From an uncultured bacterium (lineage in GTDB: Bacteria; Planctomycetota; JAJSAM01; JAJVHW01), in contig CALKVK010000017.1 of NCBI GenBank assembly GCA_937996235.1, positions 62,001-126,000 of the forward strand: a stretch of DNA of 64,000 nucleotides, read 5' to 3'. Below are positions 49,462 through 57,989 of the stretch, piece after piece. How positions within the stretch are numbered: the first letter of the stretch is position 1; each line of letters opens with the position of its first letter. A model generated the notes under the pieces. That model did no database searches. It saw nothing but the letters and a program-made list of their open reading frames with translations, and had not been told where the DNA came from. The translations under genes and the position numbers were made by a program.

Positions 49462-51978
49462 ATGACATCCACCGGCCTGACGACCGCCGAGGCGGCGGAG
49501 CGCCTCGCACGCCACGGCGCGAACGCGCCGCCGGCGGTGCGCGGTCCGTCGCTCGCGCGGCGCGTCGCGCAGCAGTTCCGCGACCCGCTGGTGCGGCTGC
49601 TCGTCGTCGCGGTCGTGCTCGACCTCGCGGTGTGGGGCGCGCACGGCGCCGGTGCGTCGCCGTTCGACGCCCTGACCATCACCGTGATCCTGCTGCTGAA
49701 CGCGGGCCTCGGCGTCGCGCAGGAGCTGCGCTCGGAGCGCGCGCTCGAGCGGCTCGCGGCGGTCGCCGCGCCGTGGTGCTCGGCGCTGCGCGACGGCGTG
49801 CTCGTCCGCGTCGCCGCGCGCGAGCTCGTCCCCGGCGACGTCGTGCGGCTCGGCGAGGGCGACCGCGTGCCGGCCGACGCCGCCGTGCTGCCGGGTCCCG
49901 GGTTCCTGGTGGACGAGTCGCTGCTGACGGGCGAGTCGGTGCCCGTCCCGCGCGCCGAGCGCGAGGAGCTCGCGGCCGGGACGCTCGTCGTGCGCGGGGC
50001 CGGCCTCGTCGAGGTCGTGCGCACGGGGGCGTCGAGTGCGCTCGGCCGACTCGCGGGGCTGCTCGGCGGCGTCGCGGCGGGCAGCACGCCGCTCGAGCGC
50101 CGCATGGCCGCGTTCGGGCGGCGCGTGACGTGGGCCGTCGCCGCGATCTCCGTGGCCGTCGTCGTTCTGGGCGTGGCGCTCGAGGGCACGGGACATCTGC
50201 TCCCCACGGTGCTGTTCGCCGTGGCGCTCGCCGTCGCCGCGGTGCCGGAGGGACTGCCCGCGGTGCTCACGTTCTCGCTCGCGGTCGGCGTCGAGCGCAT
50301 GGCGGCACGCCGCGCCGCCGTGCGGCGGCTCGCGGCCGTCGAGTCGCTCGGGTCCGTCACGGTGATCGCGACGGACAAGACGGGCACGCTGACCGAGAAC
50401 CGGCTCGTCGTGCGTGCGGTGGACGCGCCCGACGAGGAGCGCCTCGCGCGCGCGGCCGTGCTCGCGAACGACGCCGATCCGCTGACGGGCGTCGGCGACC
50501 CGCTCGACACGGCGCTGCTGGCGTGGGCCCGCGGGCGCGGTGTGGACGCCGTCGCGACGCGCCGCTCCCTCGCGCGACGTTCCGGTCGCGAGTTCGACGC
50601 GCGCGCGCGCTCGATGCGCGTGACCGTGGCGGAAGGGGCCGGCGGCGCGAGCTACGTGAAGGGCGCGCCGGAAGAGGTCCTCGCGCGCTGCGACATCGGC
50701 GCCGCGGAACGGGCGGACTGGCTCGCGCGCGCGGAGCGGCACGCCGCCGCCGGTCTGCGCGTGCTCGCGTTCGCGCGCGGCGCCGGCGAGACCGAGACGC
50801 ACCTGACGCCGCTCGGACTCGCGCTGCTCTGGGACGCGCCGCGTCCCGAGGCGGCGGACGCCGTGCGCCGCGCGCGCGGCGCGGGCATCCGCGTCCTGAT
50901 GGTCACCGGCGACCACCCCGCGACCGCGGGCGCCGTTGCGCGCGCCGTCGGCATCGACGCGGAGCGTGTGGTCGAGGGTGCGGCGTTCGACGCCGTCGCC
51001 GGCGACGCCCTCGCGCGGCGCGTGGCGGAGTGCGACGTCTTCGCGCGGTTCACGCCGGAGCAGAAGCTGCGGCTCGTCGAGCTGCTGCAGGCGGAGGGCG
51101 CGATCGTCGCGATGACGGGCGACGGCGTGAACGACGCGCCGGCCCTCAAGCGCGCCGACGTGGGCGTGGCGATGGGGCTCCGCGGCAGCGACGTCGCGCG
51201 CGAGGTCTCGGACCTCGTGCTCCTCGACGACCACGTCGCGACGATCGTCGCGGCCGTCGAGGAGGGGCGGCGCATCCTCGCGAACGTGCGCACCTTCGTG
51301 CGCTTCCTGATCGCCACGAACGCCGCGGAGCTGGTGGTGCTCGTCGTCGGCTTCCCGCTCGCGTGGGGGCTCGGGCTGCGCGAGGCCGACGGCTCGCTGC
51401 TGCTGCCGCTGACGGCCGCGCAGATCCTCTGGGTGAACCTGCTCACCGACGGGCCGCCGGCGCTCGCGCTCGCGTTCGACGCGCGGTCCGGCGCCCTCGA
51501 CCGGCCGCCGCAGGACCCGTCGTCGCCGCTGCTCGACCGCGGCGACGCGCTGCTGCTCGGCGTGTGCGCGGCCAGCGTCGCCGCACTGGGACTCGGCCTG
51601 CTCGAGCTCGCCCGCCTGCGCGGCGAGTCCGCCGACGCCGCGCGCACCGCGCTCTTCGTGTTCGTCTCGCTCGCGCAGCTCGCGCTGGTCGACCCGATCC
51701 GCCGGCTCGAGGGGCGTCCGCGCGCGAACGCCGTCCTGCGCGCCGCGCTCGCGGGCGCGGCGGCCGTGCTCGCGGCGGCCGTGATCGTGCCCGCGCTGCG
51801 CCGTCTGCTCGCGCTCGAGCTGCCGTCGCCGGTCACGTCGGTCGCGGCCCTCGTCGCGGTGGCGATGCCGTGGGCCCTCGCGCGGCTCTCCGTGGCGCGC
51901 CGACTGCGGCGGCGTGCTGCCGCGGACATCTCGGCCCAACGCGATCTTCACGCGTCGCGTCCGCACCGCGCGCGCTAG
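49462..51978 (+). CDS. P2-type cation-translocating ATPase
   Basis: The product is 838 aa. It has an N-terminal cation ATPase domain (GLTTAEAAERLARHGAN), TM segments, LLTGESVPV in the actuator domain (TGES), PEGLP at 262-266 in TM4, the phosphorylated Asp305 in DKTGTLT, KGAPEEVLARC, MVTGDHPATA, TGDGVNDAPALKRADVG and six C-terminal TMs with NLLTDGPPALALAFD. The PEGLP in TM4 and NxxTDGPPA in TM6 point to the Ca2+/Mn2+-type P2A group; the ion is not certain. The ATG follows a poor ribosome site. A putative chromate transporter gene begins 10 bp later. Confidence 0.92.
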   Translation: MTSTGLTTAEAAERLARHGANAPPAVRGPSLARRVAQQFRDPLVRLLVVAVVLDLAVWGAHGAGASPFDALTITVILLLNAGLGVAQELRSERALERLAAVAAPWCSALRDGVLVRVAARELVPGDVVRLGEGDRVPADAAVLPGPGFLVDESLLTGESVPVPRAEREELAAGTLVVRGAGLVEVVRTGASSALGRLAGLLGGVAAGSTPLERRMAAFGRRVTWAVAAISVAVVVLGVALEGTGHLLPTVLFAVALAVAAVPEGLPAVLTFSLAVGVERMAARRAAVRRLAAVESLGSVTVIATDKTGTLTENRLVVRAVDAPDEERLARAAVLANDADPLTGVGDPLDTALLAWARGRGVDAVATRRSLARRSGREFDARARSMRVTVAEGAGGASYVKGAPEEVLARCDIGAAERADWLARAERHAAAGLRVLAFARGAGETETHLTPLGLALLWDAPRPEAADAVRRARGAGIRVLMVTGDHPATAGAVARAVGIDAERVVEGAAFDAVAGDALARRVAECDVFARFTPEQKLRLVELLQAEGAIVAMTGDGVNDAPALKRADVGVAMGLRGSDVAREVSDLVLLDDHVATIVAAVEEGRRILANVRTFVRFLIATNAAELVVLVVGFPLAWGLGLREADGSLLLPLTAAQILWVNLLTDGPPALALAFDARSGALDRPPQDPSSPLLDRGDALLLGVCAASVAALGLGLLELARLRGESADAARTALFVFVSLAQLALVDPIRRLEGRPRANAVLRAALAGAAAVLAAAVIVPALRRLLALELPSPVTSVAALVAVAMPWALARLSVARRLRRRAAADISAQRDLHASRPHRAR

Positions 51979-51981
51979 CGT
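51976..51981 (+). promoter_or_regulatory. Probable -10 element of the chrA-like gene
   Basis: TAGCGT overlaps the stop codon of the ATPase gene and ends 6 nt before the ATG at 51988. Confidence 0.4.
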
Positions 51982-51987
51982 TCCGCG

Positions 51988-53205
51988 ATGGAGCGCGGCC
52001 GGGTGGGCGAGGTCTTCCGCGTCGCGCTGCGCCTCGGGCTCACGTCGTTCGGCGGGCCGACGGCGCACGTCGCGTACTTCCGCGAGGAGTACGTGGTCCG
52101 GCGACGCTGGCTCGACGACGCGCGCTTCGGCGACCTGCTCGCGCTCTGCCAGGCGCTGCCCGGGCCGGCGAGCAGCCAGCTCGGCCTCGCGATCGGGACG
52201 CTGCGCGCCGGCCGCCTCGGCGGGATCGCGGCATGGGCGGGGTTCACGCTGCCGTCGGCGCTCGCGCTCGTCGCGTTCGCCGCGGGTCTGCGCGGCGTCG
52301 ATCCGGCGCGCGCCGCGCCGTGGCTGCACGGCCTCGAGCTCGCCGCCGTGGCGGTCGTCGCGTCCGCGGTGCTCGGGATGGCGCAGACGCTCGCCGCCAC
52401 GCGCGGCACGGCGCTCGTCGCCGCCGCGACCGCGGTCTGCGTGCTCGCGCTGCCGTCGCTCGGCGTGCCGGGCGCGCCGTTGCAGATCGCGCTCCTGGCG
52501 CTGTCTGCCGGGCTCGGCGCACGGCTCTGGCCCGGCGCGCGCGCCGCCGCGCCGCGGCAGCGCGGACCGCTCGGACTGCGCGTGTTGGCGCTGCCGCTCG
52601 CCTGCGCCGCGCTGCTCGTCGCGCTGCCGCTCGCGGCGGCCGTCACGCGCGCTCCGCTGCTCGCGCTGGTCGACACGTTCTCGCGCGTCGGCGCGCTCGT
52701 CTTCGGCGGCGGGCACGTGGTGCTGCCGCTCCTCGAGACCGAGGTCGTCGCGCCCGGCTGGATGACGCGCGCCGAGTTCGTGGCCGGCTACGGCGCGGCG
52801 CAGGCGGTGCCGGGTCCGCTCTTCAGCTTCGCGGCGTACGTCGGCTGGCTGGCGCGGCCCGGCGGCGCGGCTCCGGGCGGCGCCCCCGGGGCCGTCGCGG
52901 CGCTGGTCGCCGTCTACCTGCCCTCGTTCCTCCTCGTGTGGGGCATCCTGCCGCACTGGGACGCGCTGCGCGCGCGGCCCCGCGTGCAGGGCGCGCTGCG
53001 AGGGGCGTGCGCGTGCGTCGTCGGGCTGCTCGGGGCCGCCCTCTACGCGCCCCTCTGGAGCGGCTCCGTCGCGGGCGTCCGCGACGCCGCGCTGGTCGTG
53101 GCGGCGTTCGGCGCCGTGCGCGCGGCACGCGTCCCGCCGTGGGCCGTCGTCGCCGGGTCCGCCGTGGTCGCGGGGCTCGCGGGCGGCTCGGCGCCTCCGG
53201 GATAA
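51988..53205 (+). CDS. chrA: Chromate transporter family protein
   Basis: The product is 405 aa with two CHR half-domains of about 180 residues each, in the full-length ChrA form. Half one has RLGLTSFGGPTAHVAYFREEYV and CQALPGPASSQLGLAIG; half two has FSRVGALVFGGGHVVLPLLETEVV and GYGAAQAVPGPLFSFAAYVG, the paired FGGP/FGGG and PGP motifs. Known members expel chromate in exchange for sulfate or protons; chromate as the substrate is by family. About ten TM segments are seen. It follows the ATPase by 10 bp but may have its own leaderless promoter. Confidence 0.92.
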   Translation: MERGRVGEVFRVALRLGLTSFGGPTAHVAYFREEYVVRRRWLDDARFGDLLALCQALPGPASSQLGLAIGTLRAGRLGGIAAWAGFTLPSALALVAFAAGLRGVDPARAAPWLHGLELAAVAVVASAVLGMAQTLAATRGTALVAAATAVCVLALPSLGVPGAPLQIALLALSAGLGARLWPGARAAAPRQRGPLGLRVLALPLACAALLVALPLAAAVTRAPLLALVDTFSRVGALVFGGGHVVLPLLETEVVAPGWMTRAEFVAGYGAAQAVPGPLFSFAAYVGWLARPGGAAPGGAPGAVAALVAVYLPSFLLVWGILPHWDALRARPRVQGALRGACACVVGLLGAALYAPLWSGSVAGVRDAALVVAAFGAVRAARVPPWAVVAGSAVVAGLAGGSAPPG

Positions 53206-53240
53206 CGTGCCGCGCCGCGCGGAGCCGATGAAGGGAGGCC

Positions 53241-54272
53241 ATGCGGCCCCGGCTCCGGACAAGCCTGCTCGCAGCGGCGGCCGCGGCGTGCGTCGCAGCC
53301 GTCTCGCTCGTGCTGGAGACGGGCATCTCGGAACTGCTCGCGCGCCGCTCGGCCGACATCGCCGAGTTCCGCTCCGCCGAGCTGACGAAGAACGTCGCCC
53401 TGATCGCGGTCCTCAGCGTCACCGTCTTCTTCGGCGTCGGGATCGCGCTCGAGCGCGTGCAGCGGCGCCGCGCCCTGGATGCCGAGCAGGGCGCCCGCGC
53501 GACGCTCGCGCAGCGCCGCGCCGCGGTCGGCTCGCTCGCGGCGTCCGTCGGACACGACCTGCGCAACTACCTGACCGTGGTCGGCGGCAACATCGAGCTC
53601 GTGCTCGACTGCGACGACCTGCCGCCGCGCCATCGCGAGCGTCTCGCCGCGGCGCGCAAGGGCCTCGAGCGCGCCGTGCGCCTGTCGCGCAACCTCGACG
53701 CGCTCGGCCGCGCCGCGCGCGAGTCGGACGTCGCGTTCATCGACGTCGTCGCGCTCGTGGACGAGACGCTCGCCCTCGCGCGGCACCACGCGGGCGCCCG
53801 CGACGCCGTGCTGCGTCGCGCGCCGTGCGGCACCGACTTCGAGGTCCACGGCAGCCCCGGGTCGCTCGCGTCGGCGCTGCTCAACCTCGTCCTCAACGCG
53901 ATCGAGGCGGTCGGCGGCGGCGCGGTCGTCGAGGTGCGCCTCTCGGCGCCCGACGCCGAGCGCGTGCGGATCGAGGTGCACGACAACGGACCCGGCGTCG
54001 CGCCCGACCTGCGCGAGCGCGTGTTCGAGCCGCTCTTCACGACGAAGGCCACGGGCACGGGTCTCGGGCTGCCGTCGGTGCGCGCCTCGGTGCGCGCGCA
54101 GGGCGGGGCGGTCTCGATCGGCGACAGCGACCTCGGCGGCGCGTGCTTCGTCATCGACATCCCGCGCCGCGTGCCGCAGCGGCCGCCGCAGACGAGCGGC
54201 ACCTGGCGCCGCGCGGTCGCGCTGGCCAACGCCGCCGGCGGGGTCGAGGAGCCGCGCCCGATCGACGCCTGA
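53241..54272 (+). CDS. Sensor histidine kinase, orphan
   Basis: The product is 343 aa. Two N-terminal TM segments (~7-27 and ~50-70) enclose a very short periplasmic loop. A coiled-coil follows, then the H-box VGHDLRNYL with phospho-accepting His105, the N-box NLVLNAIEA, G1 DNGPGV, F-box FEPLFTTK and G2 GTGLGLPSV. It has no PAS or HAMP domain. No response regulator gene is adjacent. The ATG at 53241 has a GGGAGG site 6 nt upstream, and TAACGT at ~53202 is a -10 candidate. Confidence 0.9.
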   Translation: MRPRLRTSLLAAAAAACVAAVSLVLETGISELLARRSADIAEFRSAELTKNVALIAVLSVTVFFGVGIALERVQRRRALDAEQGARATLAQRRAAVGSLAASVGHDLRNYLTVVGGNIELVLDCDDLPPRHRERLAAARKGLERAVRLSRNLDALGRAARESDVAFIDVVALVDETLALARHHAGARDAVLRRAPCGTDFEVHGSPGSLASALLNLVLNAIEAVGGGAVVEVRLSAPDAERVRIEVHDNGPGVAPDLRERVFEPLFTTKATGTGLGLPSVRASVRAQGGAVSIGDSDLGGACFVIDIPRRVPQRPPQTSGTWRRAVALANAAGGVEEPRPIDA

Positions 54273-54284
54273 GCGCGGTCGCGC

Positions 54285-54572
54285 TCAGTCCGTTCGGCCG
54301 CGCGGGTACGCGTCGCGTCCCGGACGCGTGTGCACGTCGGCACGCGCCGCGCGCAGCGCATCGGCCAGCGCGTCGAGGATCTCGTTCGACGCGTCGAGGT
54401 CGGGGTGCAGCTCGTGGTCGCCGGTGAAGAGCACGCGCCCGTTCCAGTCGGCGTTCGCGAGCCACACGCCGTCGCGCGTGATCTCGGTGCGGCCGTTCGG
54501 CAGCGCGGCCGCGCCGTAGCGTCGTCCGCGGTGCCGGATCTCGACGTGGACGGCGTGCTCGTCGGCGCTCAC
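54285..54572 (-). CDS. Hypothetical 95-aa protein coupled to a kinase-like gene
   Basis: The product is a small soluble alpha/beta protein: VHVEIRHRGRRYGAAALPNGRTEITRDGVWLANADWNGRVLF, then a helical C-terminus. I recognise no family. It is read after the kinase-fold gene with a GTGA stop-start overlap at 54569-54572, which is the main evidence for it being real. Confidence 0.5.
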   Translation of the reverse strand: MSADEHAVHVEIRHRGRRYGAAALPNGRTEITRDGVWLANADWNGRVLFTGDHELHPDLDASNEILDALADALRAARADVHTRPGRDAYPRGRTD

Positions 54573-55186
54573 GGCTGCGTCTCCCCTCCGGCCGCGCGGG
54601 CGGCGAGCCGCGCCGTGCGGTCGTCGGCGCGCCGCTGCGCCCGGCCCACGAACGTCGCGACGCGGCGCCGGTCGTGACGGCGCGCGAGCGGCAGCAGCAG
54701 GCGCCAGACGAGCGGCGGCGCGCCGGGGCCGATCGCGGTCGCGAGGTCGAAGAACACCACGCGCCCGTCGTCCGCGAGCAGCACGTCGCGGCGGCCGACG
54801 TCGCCGTGCGCGAACCCGGCCGCGTGCAGGCGCGCGAGCGCCGCGTCGATGCGCGCGGCCTCGTCGGCCGTCACGCCGCGCGCGCGGCGGGCCGAGACCG
54901 TCTCGCCGGCGACGTACTCCGTCTCGAGGAAGCGCGCGCCCGAGCCGCGCAGGCGCGGCACGCAGTCGAGGTGCTGGAGCCGCGCGAGCATGCGCGCCTC
55001 GCGCGCGAGCAGCACGCGGCCGAGCGCGCCGAGGAGCCCGCCGCCGGGCGGCATCTCCTTGCGCACGTGGCCCGCGCCCGCGTCGGGCACGAACGAGACG
55101 CTCGCCTTCGTGGCGTTGCGCGGGGCACCGAGGACGCGCGCGCTGCCCGCGTCCGGCGTCTCGGCGGTCGGCTCGCTGCCGCTCAT
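54569..55186 (-). CDS. Kinase-fold protein (RIO / lipopolysaccharide-kinase-like), Asn-to-Asp at the catalytic loop
   Basis: The product is 205 aa. A kinase-like C-lobe is seen: HAAGFAHGDVGRRDVLLADDGRVVFFDLATA, i.e. the HGD catalytic loop and FFDLA in place of DFG. Upstream are a Lys region (VRKEMPPGGG), MLARLQHLDCVPRLRG and ETEYVAGETV, the hinge. In standard kinases the loop residue after HGDxxxx is Asn; here it is Asp (RRDVLL). It is shorter than RIO or WaaP, so it is a minimal kinase or a pseudokinase. It is coupled to the small gene that follows. Confidence 0.7.
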   Translation of the reverse strand: MSGSEPTAETPDAGSARVLGAPRNATKASVSFVPDAGAGHVRKEMPPGGGLLGALGRVLLAREARMLARLQHLDCVPRLRGSGARFLETEYVAGETVSARRARGVTADEAARIDAALARLHAAGFAHGDVGRRDVLLADDGRVVFFDLATAIGPGAPPLVWRLLLPLARRHDRRRVATFVGRAQRRADDRTARLAARAAGGETQP

Positions 55187-55235
55187 GGGATCGTGCGCGT
55201 GCCCGCGCGCCGCGCCCGCCGCCCCCGGGGTCGGA

Positions 55236-55832
55236 CTAGAACATCCCCGCGTGCACGGCGAGCACGGCGAAGAACGCGAGGAGCGCGACGACCATGTTGT
55301 ACTCCTCGTTCTCGGCGAAGTTGGCCCAGCGCCACGCGCCGTAGGGCTGGTCGTACGGCTTGAGCCGCGGGAACAGCGACGGCACCGCCGCGCGGTAGCG
55401 CGCGTACGCCTCGCCGTGCAGGCGCTCGAGGCGCTCCGGCTCGACGCGCTCCTTGCGGGGGATGTAGTAGAAGAAGAACACGCAGAGCGAGACGGCCAGG
55501 ATCGCCAGGTTGGCGTGGTGGAAGCTCGGCCACGCCGCGCCGACGCACACGCCCGAGAGGATGAAGAAGCGCCCCAGGTAGAGCGGGTTGCGCACGTACT
55601 TGTACGGACCGCCCGTGATGAGCTGCTTCGACTTGACGAGGTAGCCCGCCGACCAGCAGCGGATGCTCTCGCCGATCGCGGCGAGCGCGATGCCGATCGC
55701 CCACTCGAGCGGCGTCGGCTGCGCGAACCATGCGAGGCCGGCCGCGAACACCCACACGAAGATGCGGCGCGCCCAGCCGAGCACGGCGTTGCGCTGGGGC
55801 TCTGCGGCGGCGGCGTCTGCCTTCGAGGCCAT
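55236..55832 (-). CDS. Isoprenylcysteine carboxyl methyltransferase (ICMT)-like membrane protein
   Basis: The product is 198 aa with five TM segments. The cofactor-binding signature GGPYKYVRNPLYLGRFFIL and the C-terminal ERVEPERLERLHGEAYARYRAAVPSLFP are typical of bacterial ICMT/PEMT-like methyltransferases, which use S-adenosylmethionine at the membrane. The methyl acceptor is unknown; bacteria have no prenylated CaaX proteins, so it is probably a lipid or quinone-related molecule. It lies between the kinase-fold gene and tamA on the same strand. GGAGGG precedes the ATG. Confidence 0.82.
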   Translation of the reverse strand: MASKADAAAAEPQRNAVLGWARRIFVWVFAAGLAWFAQPTPLEWAIGIALAAIGESIRCWSAGYLVKSKQLITGGPYKYVRNPLYLGRFFILSGVCVGAAWPSFHHANLAILAVSLCVFFFYYIPRKERVEPERLERLHGEAYARYRAAVPSLFPRLKPYDQPYGAWRWANFAENEEYNMVVALLAFFAVLAVHAGMF

Positions 55833-55916
55833 CGGGGTCCCTCCGGGAAGCGCGGGATTGTCGCCCCGCGCGCGCCGGGGCGGGAGTTCAGAAGACCTGC
55901 GCGGTCGTGCGCAGCG

Positions 55917-57989
55917 TCAGAAACTGAACCCGAACGAGAGGTGGATCGCCACGCGCCCGCGCGCCGCGAAGCGGTGGGCCGGGTTGTAGCCGACGTCGAG
56001 GCGCACCGGGCCGACCGGGAGCCGGTAGCGCAGCCCGGCGCCGACGGCCTCGCCCACGGGCTCGGAGAGGTCGAAGCTCTTCGGCGACACGGTGCCGACG
56101 TCGAAGAACAGCGCGCCGTCGAGGCGTCCCCAGAGCTGCTGGCGCAGCTCCACGTTGGCCACCGCCGACGTGAGCCCGCCGCGCGGGTCGCGCTCCGCGT
56201 CCACGGGCCCGAGCTCGTCCTCGCGGAACGAGCGGACGGTCGATTCGCCGCCGAGGAAGAGGCGCTCCTGGATGGGCAGCGACGGCCCGCCCGAGAAGAC
56301 GTCGCGCGTCACGAAGCGTCCGCCGACGGCCAGCACGGTGCCCTCGCGCAGCGGGAAGCAGCGCGACCACGCGGCGCGCCACTCCAGGAAGTCGAGGTCG
56401 CCGCCCAGGTCGGGCGCGCTGCGGAAGAGGCCGAACTGCGCGAACACGCCGCGCGTCGGGAACAGCCGGTCGTCGCGCGTGTCGTGCTCGACGTCCGCGA
56501 AGAGGCCCGCCGCGCGCGAGAAGCCGTCCTCCTCGGCGCCGCGCACGGCGCTCTCGCGGTGGCGCGCCTCGTCGAAGCGCAGGCGGTAGCCGTAGGTGAC
56601 GGCGTCCTGCCGCGAGAGGTCGTGGCGCACCGAGACGTCGAGGTCGAGCGTGCGGCTGTCGAACGACGGCTGCTCGCGGAACTCGTAGCGCGCGCCGGCC
56701 GAGAGCGTCCGGTCCCTGCCGAGCAGGTAGCGGTCGCCGGCGCGCGCGCCGACGCCCGCGCTGCGCAGACTGGCGTGGGCGTCGAGGTCGAGCACGCGCG
56801 CGCGTCCCGTGAAGTTGCGGTCGCGGTAGCGCACCCAGCTGCGCAGCAGCTCGTAGCTGCCCCAGCCGGCGCCCACCTCGACGCTGCGCGCGTCGGCCTC
56901 CTCGACCGCGAGCGCGACGTCGTCGACGGGTCGCTCCGCGTCGGCCGCGTCGGCGCGCGGCGTGACGTCGAGGCGCACGACGCGGAACGCGCCGGTGCGG
57001 TAGAGCTGGTCCACGGCGTCGTCGAGCGCCGACTGCGCGACCACGTCGCCCGGCTGCAGCGCGACGCGCTCGCGCGCGAACGCGGCGTCGGTGCGCTCGG
57101 TCCCGGAGAGCGCCACGTCGCCCGTGTGGACGACGGGACCCGCGCTCACGTGCACGCGCACCGTCGCCACGCCGTTCTCGCGGTCCACGTCGCTCGTCGC
57201 GCTGACCTCCGCGCGCCGCCGCCCGTGCTCGAGCAGCCAGGCGCGCGCGCGCGCCGCCGCCTCGGACGCGACGCGCGCGTGGTAGGGCGCGCCCGGCGCG
57301 GGGAGCGCCGCGCGCAGCTCGGCGCGCAGCGCGTCGTCCAGCTCGCCCTCGAGCTCGATGCGCGCGACGCGGAAGAGCCGCCCCTCCTTCACGGGGATCA
57401 CCACGTCGGCGCGCGTGCGGTCCTCCGCGAACGTGATCTCCGGCGGACCGACGCGCACGCGCGCGTGGCCCGCGAGGCGATAGAGCGTCTCGACCTCCGC
57501 GACCGCCGCGTCCACGTCGGCGCGCCGGTACGGCTGTGCGCCCGAGAACGGCAGCCCGGACCCGCGGCGCACGAGCCGCGCGAGCGCGCTCCGCGCGTAG
57601 CGCTCGGCGCCGGGGAAGGACACGTCGCCGAGCAGCGTGCGCGGTCCCGCGTGGACCTCGAACACGAGGCGCTCCGGCGCCTCCTCGTCCGGCTCCAGAC
57701 GGAACTCGACGCGTGCCTCCGCGTGGCCGTCGTCGCGCAGCGCGCGCTCCATCGCGTACGCCGCGTCCGCTGCGTCCGCGGGGCGCCGGCGCGCCTCGCC
57801 GAAGCGCGTCAGCTCGTCCTCGGCGCGCGCGCGCAGGTCCGCGTCGGTCCAGCCGGCGACGGGCGCGTCGAACGCGACGTCCACGCGCACGCCGCCCACG
57901 ACGTGCGCGCCGGAGCTCGCGCACGCGCCGAGCGCAAGCGCCACGAGCAGCAGCGCCGCGCGCGCCGCGGGTGGGGCGCCCCGGCTCAT
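55917..57989 (-). CDS. tamA: TamA-like Omp85 outer-membrane assembly protein
   Basis: The product is 690 aa. The signal sequence LLLVALALGACASS has a lipobox-like LGAC, so it may be lipidated. Residues ~80-360 hold POTRA-type domains (VFEVHAGPRTLLGDVSFPGAERYA, FRVARIELEGELDDALRAELRAAL, VHTGDVALSGTERTD), and ~380-690 a 16-strand Omp85 barrel with the DDRLFPTRGVFAQFGLF motif, ERLFLGGESTVRSFREDELGP and a C-terminal aromatic strand. It works with TamB to insert or transfer proteins or lipids at the outer membrane. It overlaps the tamB stop by 4 bp (ATGA). Confidence 0.85.
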   Translation of the reverse strand: MSRGAPPAARAALLLVALALGACASSGAHVVGGVRVDVAFDAPVAGWTDADLRARAEDELTRFGEARRRPADAADAAYAMERALRDDGHAEARVEFRLEPDEEAPERLVFEVHAGPRTLLGDVSFPGAERYARSALARLVRRGSGLPFSGAQPYRRADVDAAVAEVETLYRLAGHARVRVGPPEITFAEDRTRADVVIPVKEGRLFRVARIELEGELDDALRAELRAALPAPGAPYHARVASEAAARARAWLLEHGRRRAEVSATSDVDRENGVATVRVHVSAGPVVHTGDVALSGTERTDAAFARERVALQPGDVVAQSALDDAVDQLYRTGAFRVVRLDVTPRADAADAERPVDDVALAVEEADARSVEVGAGWGSYELLRSWVRYRDRNFTGRARVLDLDAHASLRSAGVGARAGDRYLLGRDRTLSAGARYEFREQPSFDSRTLDLDVSVRHDLSRQDAVTYGYRLRFDEARHRESAVRGAEEDGFSRAAGLFADVEHDTRDDRLFPTRGVFAQFGLFRSAPDLGGDLDFLEWRAAWSRCFPLREGTVLAVGGRFVTRDVFSGGPSLPIQERLFLGGESTVRSFREDELGPVDAERDPRGGLTSAVANVELRQQLWGRLDGALFFDVGTVSPKSFDLSEPVGEAVGAGLRYRLPVGPVRLDVGYNPAHRFAARGRVAIHLSFGFSF

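Noticed and set aside
48724..53262. A 1512-codon open frame on the minus strand
   Set aside because: It runs antisense through the P-type ATPase, chrA and the start of the kinase gene. Composition is Arg/Ala/Glu-rich with no domains; only the last 182 codons are a real gene.
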